A DNA stretch of 64,000 bases, taken from NCBI GenBank assembly GCA_037893225.1, contig JAZGUH010000261.1, positions 1,798,001-1,862,000 on the forward strand, in the 5' to 3' direction. The first letter of the stretch is position 1. Every line of letters starts with the position of its first letter. The stretch is from Hippasteria phrygiana (taxonomy: Eukaryota > Echinodermata > Asteroidea > Valvatida > Goniasteridae). This document shows, piece by piece, positions 43,301 through 55,945 of this stretch. The notes below the pieces were generated by a model. It made no database searches and was not told the origin of the DNA. It saw nothing but the letters and a program-made list of their open reading frames with translations. A program made the position numbers and the translations under genes.

Positions 43301-44499
43301 TCAGAAAGTTGATGGTGCGAGACGGGCGAGATCGGAAAGTTGGTGCAGGACGGGCGAGATGGGAAAGATCGGAGAGTGGTGGTGCGGGACCGGCGAGATG
43401 GTAAAGATCGCAGAGTTGGTGGTGCGGGACAGGCAAGATAGGAAAGTTCAGAAAGTTGGCAGTGCAGGGTGGGCAAGATGGAAAATATCGGAAAGTTGGT
43501 GGTGCGGGACGGGCGAGATGGGAAAGATAGGAAAGTTGGTGGTGCGAGACGAGCGAGATGGTAAAGATCGGAGAGTGGTGGTGCGGGACTGGCGAGATGG
43601 GAAAGATGGGAAAGTTGGTGGTGCGGGACGGGCGAGATGGGAAAAAGATTGTAAAGTTGGTGCTGCGGGATGGGCGAGACAGGAAAGCTCGGAAAAGTTG
43701 GTGGTGCAGGACGGGAAAGATTTGAAAGTTGGTGGTGCGGGACAGGTCAGATGGAAAATATCGGGAAGTTGTTGGTGCGGGACAGGCGAGATGGGAAAGA
43801 TGGGAAAGTTGGTGGTGCAGGACGGGAAAGATAGGAAAGATGGTGGTGCGGGATGGGTGAGATAGGAAAGATTTGAAAGTTGGTGGTGCGGGACAGGTGA
43901 GAGGGGAAAGATTGGAAAGTTGGTGGTGCGAGACGGGCGAGATGGAAAAGATAGGAAAGTTGGGGGTGCGGGACGGGCGAGATGCGAAAAAGATTGTAAA
44001 GTTGGTGCTGCGGGATCGGCGAGATAGGAAAGATCGGAAAAGTTGGTTGTGCGGGACAGGTGAGATGGGAAAGATCGGAAAGTTGGTGATGCGGGACGGG
44101 CGAGATGGAAAAGATGGGAAAGTTGGTTGTGCGGGATGGGCGAGATAGGAAAGCTCGGAAAAGTTGGTTGTGCGGGACGGGTGAGATGGGAAGGATAGGA
44201 AAGATGGTTGTGCGGGATGCGCGAGATGGAAAAGATAGGAAAGTTGGGGGTGCGGGACGGGCGAGATGCGAAAAAGATTGTAAAGTTGGTGCTGCGGGAT
44301 CGGCGAGATAGGAAAGATCGGAAAAGTTGGTTGTGCGGGACAGGTCAGATGGAAAATATCGGGAAGTTGTTGGTGCGGGACAGGCGAGATGGGAAAGATG
44401 GGAAAGTTGGTGGTGCAGGACGGGAAAGATAGGAAAGATGGTGGTGCGGGATGGGTGAGATAGGAAAGATTTGAAAGTTGGTGGTGTGGGACGGGCGAG

Positions 44500-47400
44500 A
44501 AGGGAAAGATAGGAAAGATGGTGGTGCTGGATGGGCGAGATAGGAAAGATTGGAAAGTTGGTGGTGCGGGACGGGCGAGATGGGAAAGATCGGAAAGTTG
44601 GTGCAGGACGGGCGAGATGGGAAAGATCATAGAGTTGGTGGTGCGGGACAGCCAAGATAGGAGAGATGGTGGTGCGAGATGGGCGAGATGGGAAAGATAG
44701 GAAAGTTGGGGTGCGGGACGGGCGAGATGCGAAAAAGATTGTAAAGTTGGTGGTGCAGGACGGGAAAGATAGGAAAGATGGTGGTGCGGGATGGGCGAGA
44801 TAGGAAAGATTTGAAAGTTGGTGGTGCGGGACAGGTGAGAGGGGAAAGATTGGAAAGTTGGTGGTGCGAGACGGGCGAGATGGGAAAGATAGGAGATTGG
44901 TGTTGCGGGACTTGCGAGATGGGAAAGATCGGAAAGTTGGTGGTGCGAGACGGGCGAGATGGGAAAGATAGGAAAGTTGGGGGTGCGGGACGGGCGAGAT
45001 GCGAAAAAGATTGTAAAGTTGGTGCTGCGGGATCGGCGAGATAGGAAAGCTCGGAAAAGTTTGTTGTGCGGGACGGGTGAGATGGGAAGGATCGGAAAGT
45101 CGGTGGTGCAGGACGGGAAAGATAGGAAAGATGGTGGTGCGGGATGGGCGAGATAGGAAAGATTTGAAAGTTGGTGGTGCGGGACAGGTGAGAGGGGAAA
45201 GATTGGAAAGTTGGTGGTGCGAGACGGGCGAGATGGGAAAGATAGAAAAGTTGGTGGTGCGGGATGGGCGAGATAGGAAAGCTCGGAAAAGTTGGTGGTG
45301 CAGGACGGGAAAGATTTGAAAGTTGGTGGTGCGGGACAGGTCAGATGGAAAATATCGGAAAGTTGGTGGTGCGGGACAGGCGAGATGGGAAAGATGGGAA
45401 AGTTGGTGGTGCAGGACGGGAAAGATAGGAAAGATGGTGGTGCGGGATGGGTGAGATAGGAAAGATTTGAAAGTTGGTGGTGCGGGACAGGTGAGAGGGG
45501 AAAGATTGGAAAGTTGGTGGTGCGAGACGGGCGAGATGGAAAAGATAGGAAAGTTGGTGGTGCGGGACGGGCGAGATGCGAAAAAGATTGTAAAGTTGGT
45601 GCTGCGGGATCGGCGAGATATGAAAGATCGGAAAAGTTGGTTGTGCGGGACAGGTGAGATGGGAAAGATAGGAAAGTTGGTGATGCGGGACGGGCGAGAT
45701 GGAAAAGATAGGAAAGTTGGTGGTGTTGGACTGGCGAGATGGGAAAGATCGGAAAGTTGGTGGTGCGGGATGGGCGAGATAGGAAAGCTCGGAAAAGTTG
45801 GTTGTGCGGGACGGGTGAGATGGGAAGGATAGGAAAGATGGTGGTGCGGGATGCGCGAGATGGAAAAGATAGGAAAGTTGGGGGTGCGGGACGGGCGAGA
45901 TGCGAAAAAGATTGTAAAGTTGGTGCTGCGGGATCGGCGAGATAGGAAAGATCGGAAAAGTTGGTTGTGCGGGACAGGTGAGATGGGAAAGATCGGAAAG
46001 TTGGTGGTGTGGGACGGGCGAGAAGGGAAAGATAGGAAAGATGGTGGTGCTGGATGGGCGAGATAGGAAAGATTGGAAAGTTGGTGTTGCGGGACAGGTG
46101 AGAGGGGAAAGATTGGAAAGTTGGTGGTGCGAGACGGGCAAGATGGGAAAGATAGGAAAGATAGGAAAGTTGGTGGTGCGGGACGGGCGATATGGGAAAG
46201 ATAGGAAAGTTGGTGGTGCGTGACGGGCGAGATGCGAAAAGATTGTAAAGTTGGTGCTGCGGGATGGGCGAGATAGGAAAGATAGGAAAAGTTGGTTGTG
46301 CGGTACAGGTGAGATGGGAAAGATCGGAAAAGTTGGTTGTGCGGGACAGGTCAGATGGAAAATATCGGGAAGTTGTTGGTGCGGGACAGGCGAGATGGGA
46401 AAGATGGGAAAGTTGGTGGTGCAGGACGGGAAAGATAGGAAAGATGGTGGTGCGGGATGGGTGAGATAGGAAAGATTTGAAAGTTGGTGGTGTGGGACGG
46501 GCGAGAAGGGAAAGATAGGAAAGATGGTGGTGCTGGATGGGCGAGATAGGAAAGATTGGAAAGTTGGTGGTGCGGGACGGGCGAGATGGGAAAGATCGGA
46601 AAGTTGGTGCAGGACGGGCGAGATGGGAAAGATCATAGAGTTGGTGGTGCGGGACAGCCAAGATAGGAGAGATGGTGGTGCGAGATGGGCGAGATGGGAA
46701 AGATAGGAAAGTTGGGGTGCGGGACGGGCGAGATGCGAAAAAGATTGTAAAGTTGGTGGTGCAGGACGGGAAAGATAGGAAAGATGGTGGTGCGGGATGG
46801 GCGAGATAGGAAAGATTTGAAAGTTGGTGGTGCGGGACAGGTGAGAGGGGAAAGATTGGAAAGTTGGTGGTGCGAGACGGGCGAGATGGGAAAGATAGGA
46901 GATTGGTGTTGCGGGACTTGCGAGATGGGAAAGATCGGAAAGTTGGTGGTGCGAGACGGGCGAGATGGGAAAGATAGGAAAGTTGGGGGTGCGGGACGGG
47001 CGAGATGCGAAAAAGATTGTAAAGTTGGTGCTGCGGGATCGGCGAGATAGGAAAGCTCGGAAAAGTTTGTTGTGCGGGACGGGTGAGATGGGAAGGATCG
47101 GAAAGTCGGTGGTGCAGGACGGGAAAGATAGGAAAGATGGTGGTGCGGGATGGGCGAGATAGGAAAGATTTGAAAGTTGGTGGTGCGGGACAGGTGAGAG
47201 GGGAAAGATTTGAAAGTTGGTGGTGCGAGACGGGCGAGATGGGAAAGATAGAAAAGTTGGTGGTGCGGGATGGGCGAGATAGGAAAGCTCGGAAAAGTTG
47301 GTGGTGCAGGACGGGAAAGATTTGAAAGTTGGTGGTGCGGGACAGGTCAGATGGAAAATATCGGAAAGTTGGTGGTGCGGGACAGGCGAGATGGGAAAGA

Positions 47401-48300
47401 TGGGAAAGTTGGTGGTGCAGGACGGGAAAGATAGGAAAGATGGTGGTGCGGGATGGGTGAGATAGGAAAGATTTGAAAGTTGGTGGTGCGGGACAGGTGA
47501 GAGGGGAAAGATTGGAAAGTTGGTGGTGCGAGACGGGCGAGATGGAAAAGATAGGAAAGTTGGTGGTGCGGGACGGGCGAGATGCGAAAAAGATTGTAAA
47601 GTTGGTGCTGCGGGATCGGCGAGATATGAAAGATCGGAAAAGTTGGTTGTGCGGGACAGGTGAGATGGGAAAGATAGGAAAGTTGGTGATGCGGGACGGG
47701 CGAGATGGAAAAGATAGGAAAGTTGGTGGTGCGGGACTGGCGAGATGGGAAAGATCGGAAAGTTGGTGGTGCGGGATGGGCGAGATAGGAAAGCTCGGAA
47801 AAGTTGGTTGTGCGGGACGGGTGAGATGGGAAGGATAGGAAAGATGGTGGTGCGGGATGCGCGAGATGGAAAAGATAGGAAAGTTGGGGGTGCGGGACGG
47901 GCGAGATGCGAAAAAGATTGTAAAGTTGGTGCTGCGGGATCGGCGAGATAGGAAAGATCGGAAAAGTTGGTTGTGCGGGACAGGTGAGATGGGAAAGATC
48001 GGAAAGTTGGTGGTGTGGGACGGGCGAGAAGGGAAAGATAGGAAAGATGGTGGTGCTGGATGGGCGAGATAGGAAAGATTGGAAAGTTGGTGTTGCGGGA
48101 CAGGTGAGAGGGGAAAGATTGGAAAGTTGGTGGTGCGAGACGGGCAAGATGGGAAAGATAGGAAAGATAGGAAAGTTGGTGGTGCGGGACGGGCGATATG
48201 GGAAAGATAGGAAAGTTGGTGGTGCGTGACGGGCGAGATGCGAAAAGATTGTAAAGTTGGTGCTGCGGGATGGGCGAGATAGGAAAGATAGGAAAAGTTG
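44500..48300 (+). repeat. Higher-order duplication, period 2006 bp
   Basis: The odd unit GAAAGTTGGGGTGCGGGACG, one G shorter than usual, occurs at 44701 and 46707. Variant order matches from about 44.47 to 46.4 kb and from 46.47 to 48.3 kb with only scattered differences. This is a copy of about 50 units. Confidence 0.88.
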
Positions 48301-51300
48301 GTTGTGCGGTACAGGTGAGATGGGAAAGATCAGAAAGTTGGTGGTGCGGGACGGGCTAGATGGGAAAGATAGGAAAGTTGGTGATGCGGGACGGGCGAGA
48401 TGCGAAAAAGATTGTAAAGTTGGTGCTGCGGGATGGGCGAGATAGAAAAGATCGGAAAAGTTGGTTGTGCGGGACAGGTGAGATAGGAAAGATCGGAAAG
48501 TTGATGGTGCGAGACGGGCGAGATCGGAAAGTTGGTGCAGGATGGGCGAGATGGGAAAGATCGGAGAGTGGTGGTGCGGGACCGGCGAGATGGTAAAGAT
48601 CGCAGATTTGGTGGTGCGGGACAGGCAAGATAGGAAAGTTCAGAAAGTTGGCAGTGCAGGGTGGGCAAGATGGAAAATATCGGAAAGTTGGTGGTGCGGG
48701 ACGGGCGAGATGGGAAAGATAGGAAAGTTGGTGGTGCGGGACCGGCGAGATGGGAAAGATAGGAAAGATGGTGGTGCTAGATGGGCGAGATAGGAAAGAT
48801 TGGAAAGTTGGTGGTGCGGGACAGGTGAGAGGGAAAAGATTGGAAAGTTGGTGGTGCGAGACGGGGATATGGGAAAGATAGAAAATTTGGTGGTGCGGGA
48901 CGTGCGAGTTGCGAAAAAGATTGTAAAGTTGGTGCTGCGGGATGGGCGAGACAGGAAAGCTCGGAAAAGTTGGTGGTGCAGGACGGGAAAGATTTGAAAG
49001 TTGGTGGTGCGGGACAGGTCAGATGGAAAATATCGGGAAGTTGTTGGTGCGGGACAGGCGAGATGGGAAAGATGGGAAAGTTGGTGATGCGGGACGGGCG
49101 AGATGGAAAAGATCGGAAAAGTTGGTTGTGCGGGACAGGTGAGATGGGAAAGATGGGAAAGTTGGTGATGCGGGACGGGCGAGATGGAAAAGATAGGAAA
49201 GTTGGTGGTGCGGGATGGGCGAGATGGGAAAGATCGGAAAGTTGGTGGTGCGGGATGGGCGAGATAGGAAAGCTCGGAAAAGTTGGTTGTGCGGGACGGG
49301 TGAGATGGGAAGGATAGGAAAGATGGTGGTGCGGGATGCGCGAGATGGAAAAGATAGGAAAGTTGGGGGTGCGGGACGGGCGAGATGCGAAAAAGATTGT
49401 AAAGTTGGTGCTGCGGGATCGGCGAGATAGGAAAGATCGGAAAAGTTGGTTGTGCGGGACAGGTGAGATGGGAAAGATCGGAAAGTTGGTGGTGTGGGAC
49501 GGGCGAGAAGGGAAAGATAGGAAAGATGGTGGTGCTGGATGGGCGAGATAGGAAAGATTGGAAAGTTGGTGTTGCGGGACAGGTGAGAGGGGAAAGATTG
49601 GAAAGTTGGTTGTGCGAGACGGGCAAGATGGGAAAGATAGGAAAGTTGGTGGTGCGGGACGGGCGATATGGGAAAGATAGGAAAGTTGGTGGTGCGGGAT
49701 GGGTGAGATAGGAAAGATTTGAAAGTTGGTGGTGCGGGACAGGTGAGAGGGGAAAGATTGGAAAGTTGGGTGTGCGAGACGGGCGAGATGGAAAAGATAG
49801 GAAAGTTGGGGGTGCGTGACGGGCGAGATGCGAAAAAGATTGTAAAGTTGGTGCTGCGGGATCGGCGAGATAGGAAAGATCGGAAAAGTTGGTTGTGCGG
49901 GACAGGTGAGATGGGAAAGATCGGAAAGTTGGTGATGCGGGACGGGCGAGATGGAAAAGATAGGAAAGTTGGTGGTGCGGGACGGGCGAGATGGGAAAGA
50001 TCGGAAAGTTGGTGGTGCGGGATGGGCGAGATAGGAAAGCTCGGAAAAGTTGGTTGTGCGGGACGGGTGAGATGGGAAGGATAGGAAAGATGGTGGTGCG
50101 GGATGCGCGAGATGGAAAAGATAGGAAAGTTGGGGGTGCGGGACGGGCGAGATGCGAAAAAGATTGTAAAGTTGGTGCTGCGGGATCGGCGAGATAGGAA
50201 AGATCGGAAAAGTTGGTTGTGCGGGACAGGTGAGATGGGAAAGATCGGAAAGTTGGTGGTGTGGGACGGGCGAGAAGGGAAAGATAGGAAAGATGGTGGT
50301 GCTGGATGGGCGAGATAGGAAAGATTGGAAAGTTGGTGTTGCGGGACAGGTGAGAGGGGAAAGATTGGAAAGTTGGTGGTGCGAGACGGGCAAGATGGGA
50401 AAGATAGGAAAGTTGGTGGTGCGGGACGGGCGATATGGGAAAGATAGGAAAGTTGGTGGTGCGTGACGGGCGAGATGCGAAAAAGATTGTAAAGTTGGTG
50501 CTGCGGGATGGGCGAGATAGGAAAGATAGGAAAAGTTGGTTGTGCGGTACAGGTGAGATGGGAAAGATCAGAAAGTTGGTGGTGCGGGACGGGCTAGATG
50601 GGAAAGATAGGAAAGTTGGTGATGCGGGACGGGCGAGATGCGAAAAAGATTGTAAAGTTGGTGCTGCGGGATGGGCGAGATAGAAAAGATCGGAAAAGTT
50701 GGTTGTGCGGGACAGGTGAGATAGGAAAGTTCAGAAAGTTGGCAGTGCAGGGTGGGCAAGATGGAAAATATCGGAAAGTTAGTGGTGCGGGACGGGCGAG
50801 ATGGGAAAGATAGGAAAGTTGGTGGTGCGAGACGAGCGAGATGGTAAAGATCGGAGAGTGGTGGTGCGGGACTGGCGAGATGGGAAAGATGGGAAAGTTG
50901 GTGGTGCGGGACGGGCGAGATTGGAAAGTTGGTGGTGCGGGACCGGCGAGATGGAAAAGATCGGAAAGTTGGAGGTGCGTGCCGGGCGAGATGGGAAATA
51001 TCGGAAAGTTGGGCGTGCGGGACGGGCTATATGGTAAAGATCGGAAAGTGGTGGTGCAGGACGGGCGAGATGGGAAAGATCGGAAAGTTGGTGGTGCGGG
51101 ACCGGCGAGATAGTAAAGATCGGATAGTGGTGGTGCGGGACGGACGAGATGGGATAGATCGTAGAGTTGGTGGTGCGGGACCGGCTAGATGGGAAAGATC
51201 GTAGAGTTGGTGGTGCGGGATGGGCGAGATGCGAAAAAGATTGTGAAGTTGGTGCTGCGGGATGAGCGAGATAGTTGGTTGTGCGGGACAGGTGAGATGG

Positions 51301-54225
51301 GAAAGATCGGAAAGTTAGTTGTTCGGGACTGGTGAGATGGTAAAGATTGGAGAGTGGTGGTGCGGGACCGGCGAGATAGTAAAGATCACAGAGTGGTGGT
51401 GCGGGATGGGTGAGATGGGAAAGATCGTAGAGTTGGTGGTGCGGGACAGGAAAGATCAGAAAGTTGGTGGTGCGGGGCGGGCGAGATGGGAAATATCGGA
51501 AAGTTCGTGGTGCGGGACGGGCGAGATGAGAACAAGATTTGAATGTTGGTAGTGCGGGACGGGCGAGATAGGAAAGATTGGAAAGTTGGTTAGGCGGGAC
51601 AGGTGAGATGGGAAAGATAGGATGGGAAAGTTGGTGGTGCGGGACTTGCGAGATGTGAAAGATGGGTAAGTTGGTAGTGCGGGACGGGCAAGATGGGAAA
51701 GATCGGAAAGATGGTGGTGCGGGACAGCCGAGATAGGAAAGATAGGAAAGTTGGAGGTGCGAGACAGGTGAGAGGGGAAAGATTGGAAAGTTGGTGGTGC
51801 GGGACGGGCGAGATGAGAAAAAGATTTGAAAGTTTGTAGTGCTGGACGGGCGAGATAGAAAAGATTGGAAAGTTGGTTAGGCGGGGCAGGTGAGATGGGA
51901 AAGATCGGATGGGAAAGTTGGTGGTGCGGGACTTGCGAGATGGGAAAGATGGGTAAGTTGGTGGTGCTGGACGGGCAAGATGGGAAAGATCGGAAAGATG
52001 GTGGTGCTAGACGGCCGAGATAGGAAAGATAGGAAAGTTGGAGGTGCGGGACAGGTGAGAGGGGATAGATTGGAAAGTTGGTGGTGTAGGACGGGCAAGA
52101 TGGGAAAGATCGGAAAGATGGTGGTGCGGGACGGATGAGATAGGAAAGATTGGAAAGTTGGTGGTGCGAGACGGGCTAGATGGGAAAGATCGGAAAGTTG
52201 GTGGTGCGGGACGGGCGAGATGGGAAAGATAGGAAAGTTGGGGGTGCGGGACGGGCGAGATTGTAAAGATCGGAGAGTGGTGTTTCGGGATGGGTGAGAT
52301 TTGAAAGATCGTACAGTTGGTGGTGCGGAATGGGCAAGAGGGGAAAGATCGGAAAAATTGTGGATCGGGACGGGCGAGATAGGAAAGATTGGAAAGGTGG
52401 TGGTGCGGGACATGTGAGATGGGAAATATCTGAAAGTTGGTGGTGCGGGACTGGCAAGATGGTAAAGATCGGAGATTGGTGGTGCGGGACTTGCGAGATG
52501 GAAAAGATCGTATAGTTGGTGGTGCGGGACAGACGACATGCGAAAAAGATTGGAAAGTTGGTGCTGCGGGACGGGTGAGATAGGAAAGATTGGAAAGTTG
52601 GTGGTGCATGACAGGTGAGATGGGAAAGATCGTAAAGTTGGTGTTGGAAGCAGGCGAGATGGTAAAGATCGGAGAGTGGTGTTTCGGGATGGGTGAGATT
52701 GGAAAGATCGTACAGTTGGTGGTGCGGGATGGGCAAGAGGGGAATGATCAAAAAGATTGTGGTGCTGGACGGGCGATATGGGAAAGATCGGAAAGTTGGT
52801 GGTGCGGGACTGGCAAGATTGTAAAGATCGGAGATTGGTGGTGCGGGACTTGCGAGATGGAAAAGATTGTATAGTTGGTGGTGCAGGACGGGCAAGATTG
52901 TAAAGATCGGAAAGATTGTGTTGCGGGACGGGCGAGTTGGAAAAGAATGGAAAGTTGGTGGTGCGTGGCGGGCGAGATGAGAAATATCAAAACATTGGTG
53001 GTGCGGGACGGGCGAGATGGTAAAGATCGGAGAGTATTGGTACAGGATGGGTGAGATGGGAAAGATCGGAAAGTTGGTGGTGCGGGACCGGCGAGATGGT
53101 AAAGATCAGAGAGTGGTGGTGCGGGACGGGCGAGATGGGAAAGATCGTAGAGTTGGTGGTGCGGGACCGGCAAGATGGGAAAAATCGGAAAGATGGTGGT
53201 GCGGGACGGGTGAGATTGGAAAGATTGGAAAGTTGGTGGTGCGGGACGGGCGAGATAATAAAAGATTGGAAAAGTTGGTTGTGCGGGACGGGTGAGATAG
53301 GAAAGATCAGAAAGTTGGTGGTGCGAGATGGGCTAGATAGGAGAGATCAGAAATTTGGTGGTGCGGCTCGGGCGAGATGGGAAAGATCGTATAGTTGGTG
53401 GTGCTTGCCGAGCGAGATGGGAAATATCGGAAAGTTGGTGGTGCGGGACGGGCTATATGGTGGTTGGTGGTGCGGGACGGGCGAGATGAGAAAGAGATTT
53501 GAAAGTTGGTAGTGCGGTTCGGGTGACATAGGAAAGATTGGAAAGTTGGTAGTGCGGGACAGGTAAGATGGGAAAGATCGGAAAGTTGGTGGTGCGAGAC
53601 AAGCGAGATGGTAAAGATCGGAGAGTGGTGGTGCAGCACGGACCAGATGGGAAAGATGGGAAAGTTGGTGGTGCGGGACGGCCGAGATAGGAAAGATAGG
53701 AAAGTTGGTGGTGCGGGACTGGCAAGATGGTAAAGATCGGAGATTGGTGGTGCGGGACTTGCGAGATGGAAAAGATCGTATAGTTGGTGGTGCGGGACAG
53801 ACGAGATGCGAAAAAGATTGGAAAGTTGGTGCTGCGGGACGGGTGAGATAGAAAAGATTGGAAAGTCGGTGGTGCAGGATAGGTGATATTGGAAATATCG
53901 GAAAGTTGGTGTTGGAAGACGGGCGAGATGGGAAAGATCGGAGAGTGGTGGTGCGGGACGGGCGAGATGGTAAAGATCGGAGAGTGGTGTTTTGGGATGG
54001 GTGAGATTGGAAAGATCGTACAGTTGGTGGTGCGGGATGGGCAAGAGGGGAATGATCGGAAAGAGTGGAAAGATTGTGGTGCAGGACGGGCGAGATAGGA
54101 AAGATTGGAAAGGTGGTGGTGCGGGACTGGCAAGATGGGAAAGATCGGAGATTGGTGGTGCGGGACAGGCAAGATAGGAAAGTTATATTCCTAACTCGCT
54201 TACTCTATTTTTCCATTAACTTCAG

Positions 54226-54381
54226 GAGAGATCAACTTCAGGAGAAATCAACATCTAGCTCCTGGCTGTCAAGACCTCGAGGCCACCCAAGATCATCATG
54301 GAAAGAACTGGAATGGCCTAGTGAGATAGACAGCATGCAGGCCTAGATCAGCACAATAGACCTGCGCTGTTTAGTAGATGA
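54226..54381 (+). other. Exon-like module, copy 1 (156 bp)
   Basis: Preceded by ATTCCTAACTCGCTTACTC and TTTTTCCATTAACTTCAG, and ends GATGA|GTAAGTC. The first 16 bp (GAGAGATCAACTTCAG) carry a second possible AG acceptor. All three frames meet a stop before the donor. The longest in-frame reading from the second acceptor is 35 codons, including SWLSRPRGHPRSSWKELEW and ending SMQA-stop. It could be a non-coding, last-coding or alternative exon. Confidence 0.55.
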
Positions 54382-54443
54382 GTAAGTCTAACACTCTCTC
54401 TACCTCTGACTCTCCTTCTCTCTTACTCTCACATTCTAACCCG

Positions 54444-55028
54444 ATCTGTAACACTTGCACTGTGACACTTGCACTGTGACACTTGCACTGTGACACTTGC
54501 ACTGTGACACTTGCACTGTGACACTTGCACTCTGACACTTGCACTCTGACACTTGCACTCTGACACTTGCACTCTGACACTTGCACTGTGACACTTGCAC
54601 TGTGACACTTGCACTGTGACACTTGCACTGTGACACTTGCACTCTGACACTTGCACTCTGACACTTGCACTCTGACACTTGCACTCTGACACTTGCACTC
54701 TGACACTTGCACTCTGACACTTGCACTCTGACACTTGCACTCTGACACTTGCACTCTGACACTTGCACTCTGACACTTGCACTCTGACACTTGCACTCTG
54801 ACACTTGCACTCTGACACTTGCACTCTGACACTTGCACTCTGACACTTGCACTCTGACACTTGCACTCTGACACTTGCACTCTGACACTTGCACTCTGAC
54901 ACTTGCACTCTGACACTTGCACTCTGACACTTGCACTCTGACACTTGCACTCTGACACTTGCACTCTGACACTTGCACTCTGACACTTGCACTCTGACAC
55001 TTGCACTCTGACACTTGCACTCTGACAC
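54444..55028 (+). repeat. 14-bp satellite, ACACTTGCACTCTG / ACACTTGCACTGTG
   Basis: About 42 perfect 14-bp units. The CTGTG form occupies the left end and a short block near 54586-54642. The CTCTG form fills the rest. Blocks of variants with sharp edges indicate expansion by slippage. Confidence 0.96.
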
Positions 55029-55076
55029 TAATTTTAATATTCCTAACTCTCTTAATCTATTTTCCATCAACTTCAG

Positions 55077-55232
55077 GAGAGATCAACTTGAGGAGAGATC
55101 AACATCTGGCTCCTGGCTGTCAAGACCTCGAGGCCACCCAAGATCATCATGGACAGAACTGGAATGGCCTAGTGAGATAGACAGCATGCAGGCCTAGATC
55201 AGCACAATAGACCAACGCTGTTTAGTAGATGA
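55077..55232 (+). other. Exon-like module, copy 2 (156 bp)
   Basis: Same module as copy 1, with TCATGGACAGAACTGG (Thr instead of Lys in the long frame). The second acceptor is CTTGAG. The donor GATGA|GTAAGTC is intact. Confidence 0.55.
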
Positions 55233-55295
55233 GTAAGTCAAACACTCTCTCTACCTCTGACTCTCCTTATCTCTTACCCTCACATTCTAACCCGA

Positions 55296-55376
55296 TCACT
55301 AGCACTTGCACTGTAACACTTGCACTGTAACAGTAACACTTGCACTGTAACACTTGCACTCAAACCCTTAACTCTA
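55296..55376 (+). repeat. Short 14-bp satellite tract (CACTTGCACTGTAA)
   Basis: About five units with one truncated unit, then the linker CTCAAACCCTTAACTCTAACAC that precedes module copy 3. Confidence 0.85.
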
Positions 55377-55425
55377 ACACTAATTTAAATATTCCTAACT
55401 TACTCTATTTTTCCATCAACTTCAG

Positions 55426-55565
55426 GAGAGATCAACCTCCGGCTCCTGGCTGTCAAGACCTCGAGGCCACCCAAGATCATCATGGAAAGAACTGGAATGG
55501 CCTAGTGAGATAGACAGCATGCAGGCTTAGATCAGCACAATAGACCTACGCTGTTTAGTAGATGA
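55426..55565 (+). other. Exon-like module, copy 3 (140 bp)
   Basis: Lacks one 16-bp GAGAGATCAACTTCAG duplicate. Acceptor and donor are intact. From the acceptor, frame 0 gives a 34-codon peptide ending DSMQA-stop. Confidence 0.55.
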
Positions 55566-55635
55566 GTAAGTCTAACACTCTCTCTACCTCTGACTCTCCT
55601 TCTCTCTTACTCTCACATTCTAACCCGATCACTAG

Positions 55636-55945
55636 CACTTGCGCTGTAACACTTGCGCTGTAACACTTGCGCTGTAACACTTGCGCCGTAACACTTGCGC
55701 CGTAACACTTGCGCCGTAACACTTGCGCCGTAACACTTGCGCCGTAACACTTGCGCCGTAACACTTGCGCCGTAACACTTGCGCCGTAACACTTGCGCCG
55801 TAACACTTGCGCCGTAACACTTGCGCCGTAACACTTGCGCCGTAACACTTGCGCCGTAACACTTGCGCCGTAACACTTGCGCCGTAACACTTGCGCCGTA
55901 ACACTTGCGCTGTAACACTTGCGCTGTAACACTTGCGCTGTAACC
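55636..55945 (+). repeat. 14-bp satellite, CACTTGCGCCGTAA
   Basis: About 22 units. The central ones read GCGCCG, and the outermost few on both sides read GCGCTG. This CpG-rich variant is found only here. Confidence 0.95.

Larger units (their letters stand above)
35687..54183 (+). repeat. 40-bp purine-rich minisatellite, main block (~460 copies)
   Basis: The unit begins GGTGGTGCGGGACGGG and runs through GAGATGGGAAAGAT to GGAAAGTT. Common variants change GAC to GAT, CGG to TGG or AGG before AAAG, GTT to GAT, and CGAGAT to TGAGAGG. The plus strand is mostly purine. Because 40 is not a multiple of three, every reading frame cycles through all phases every 120 bp. The minus-strand unit lacks stops in all three phases, which produces open frames of 520, 1406 and 2112 codons with a 40-residue period (FPISPVPHHQLSDLSHLARP and so on). 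I do not annotate these as genes. Units from about 50.9 kb on are more diverged than those at 37-50 kb. Confidence 0.97.

Noticed and set aside
54371..55070. Three ~200-codon minus-strand frames (VQVSECKCQSAS type)
   Set aside because: Pure translations of the 14-bp satellite in three phases. Because the unit is 14 bp, all frames are open.
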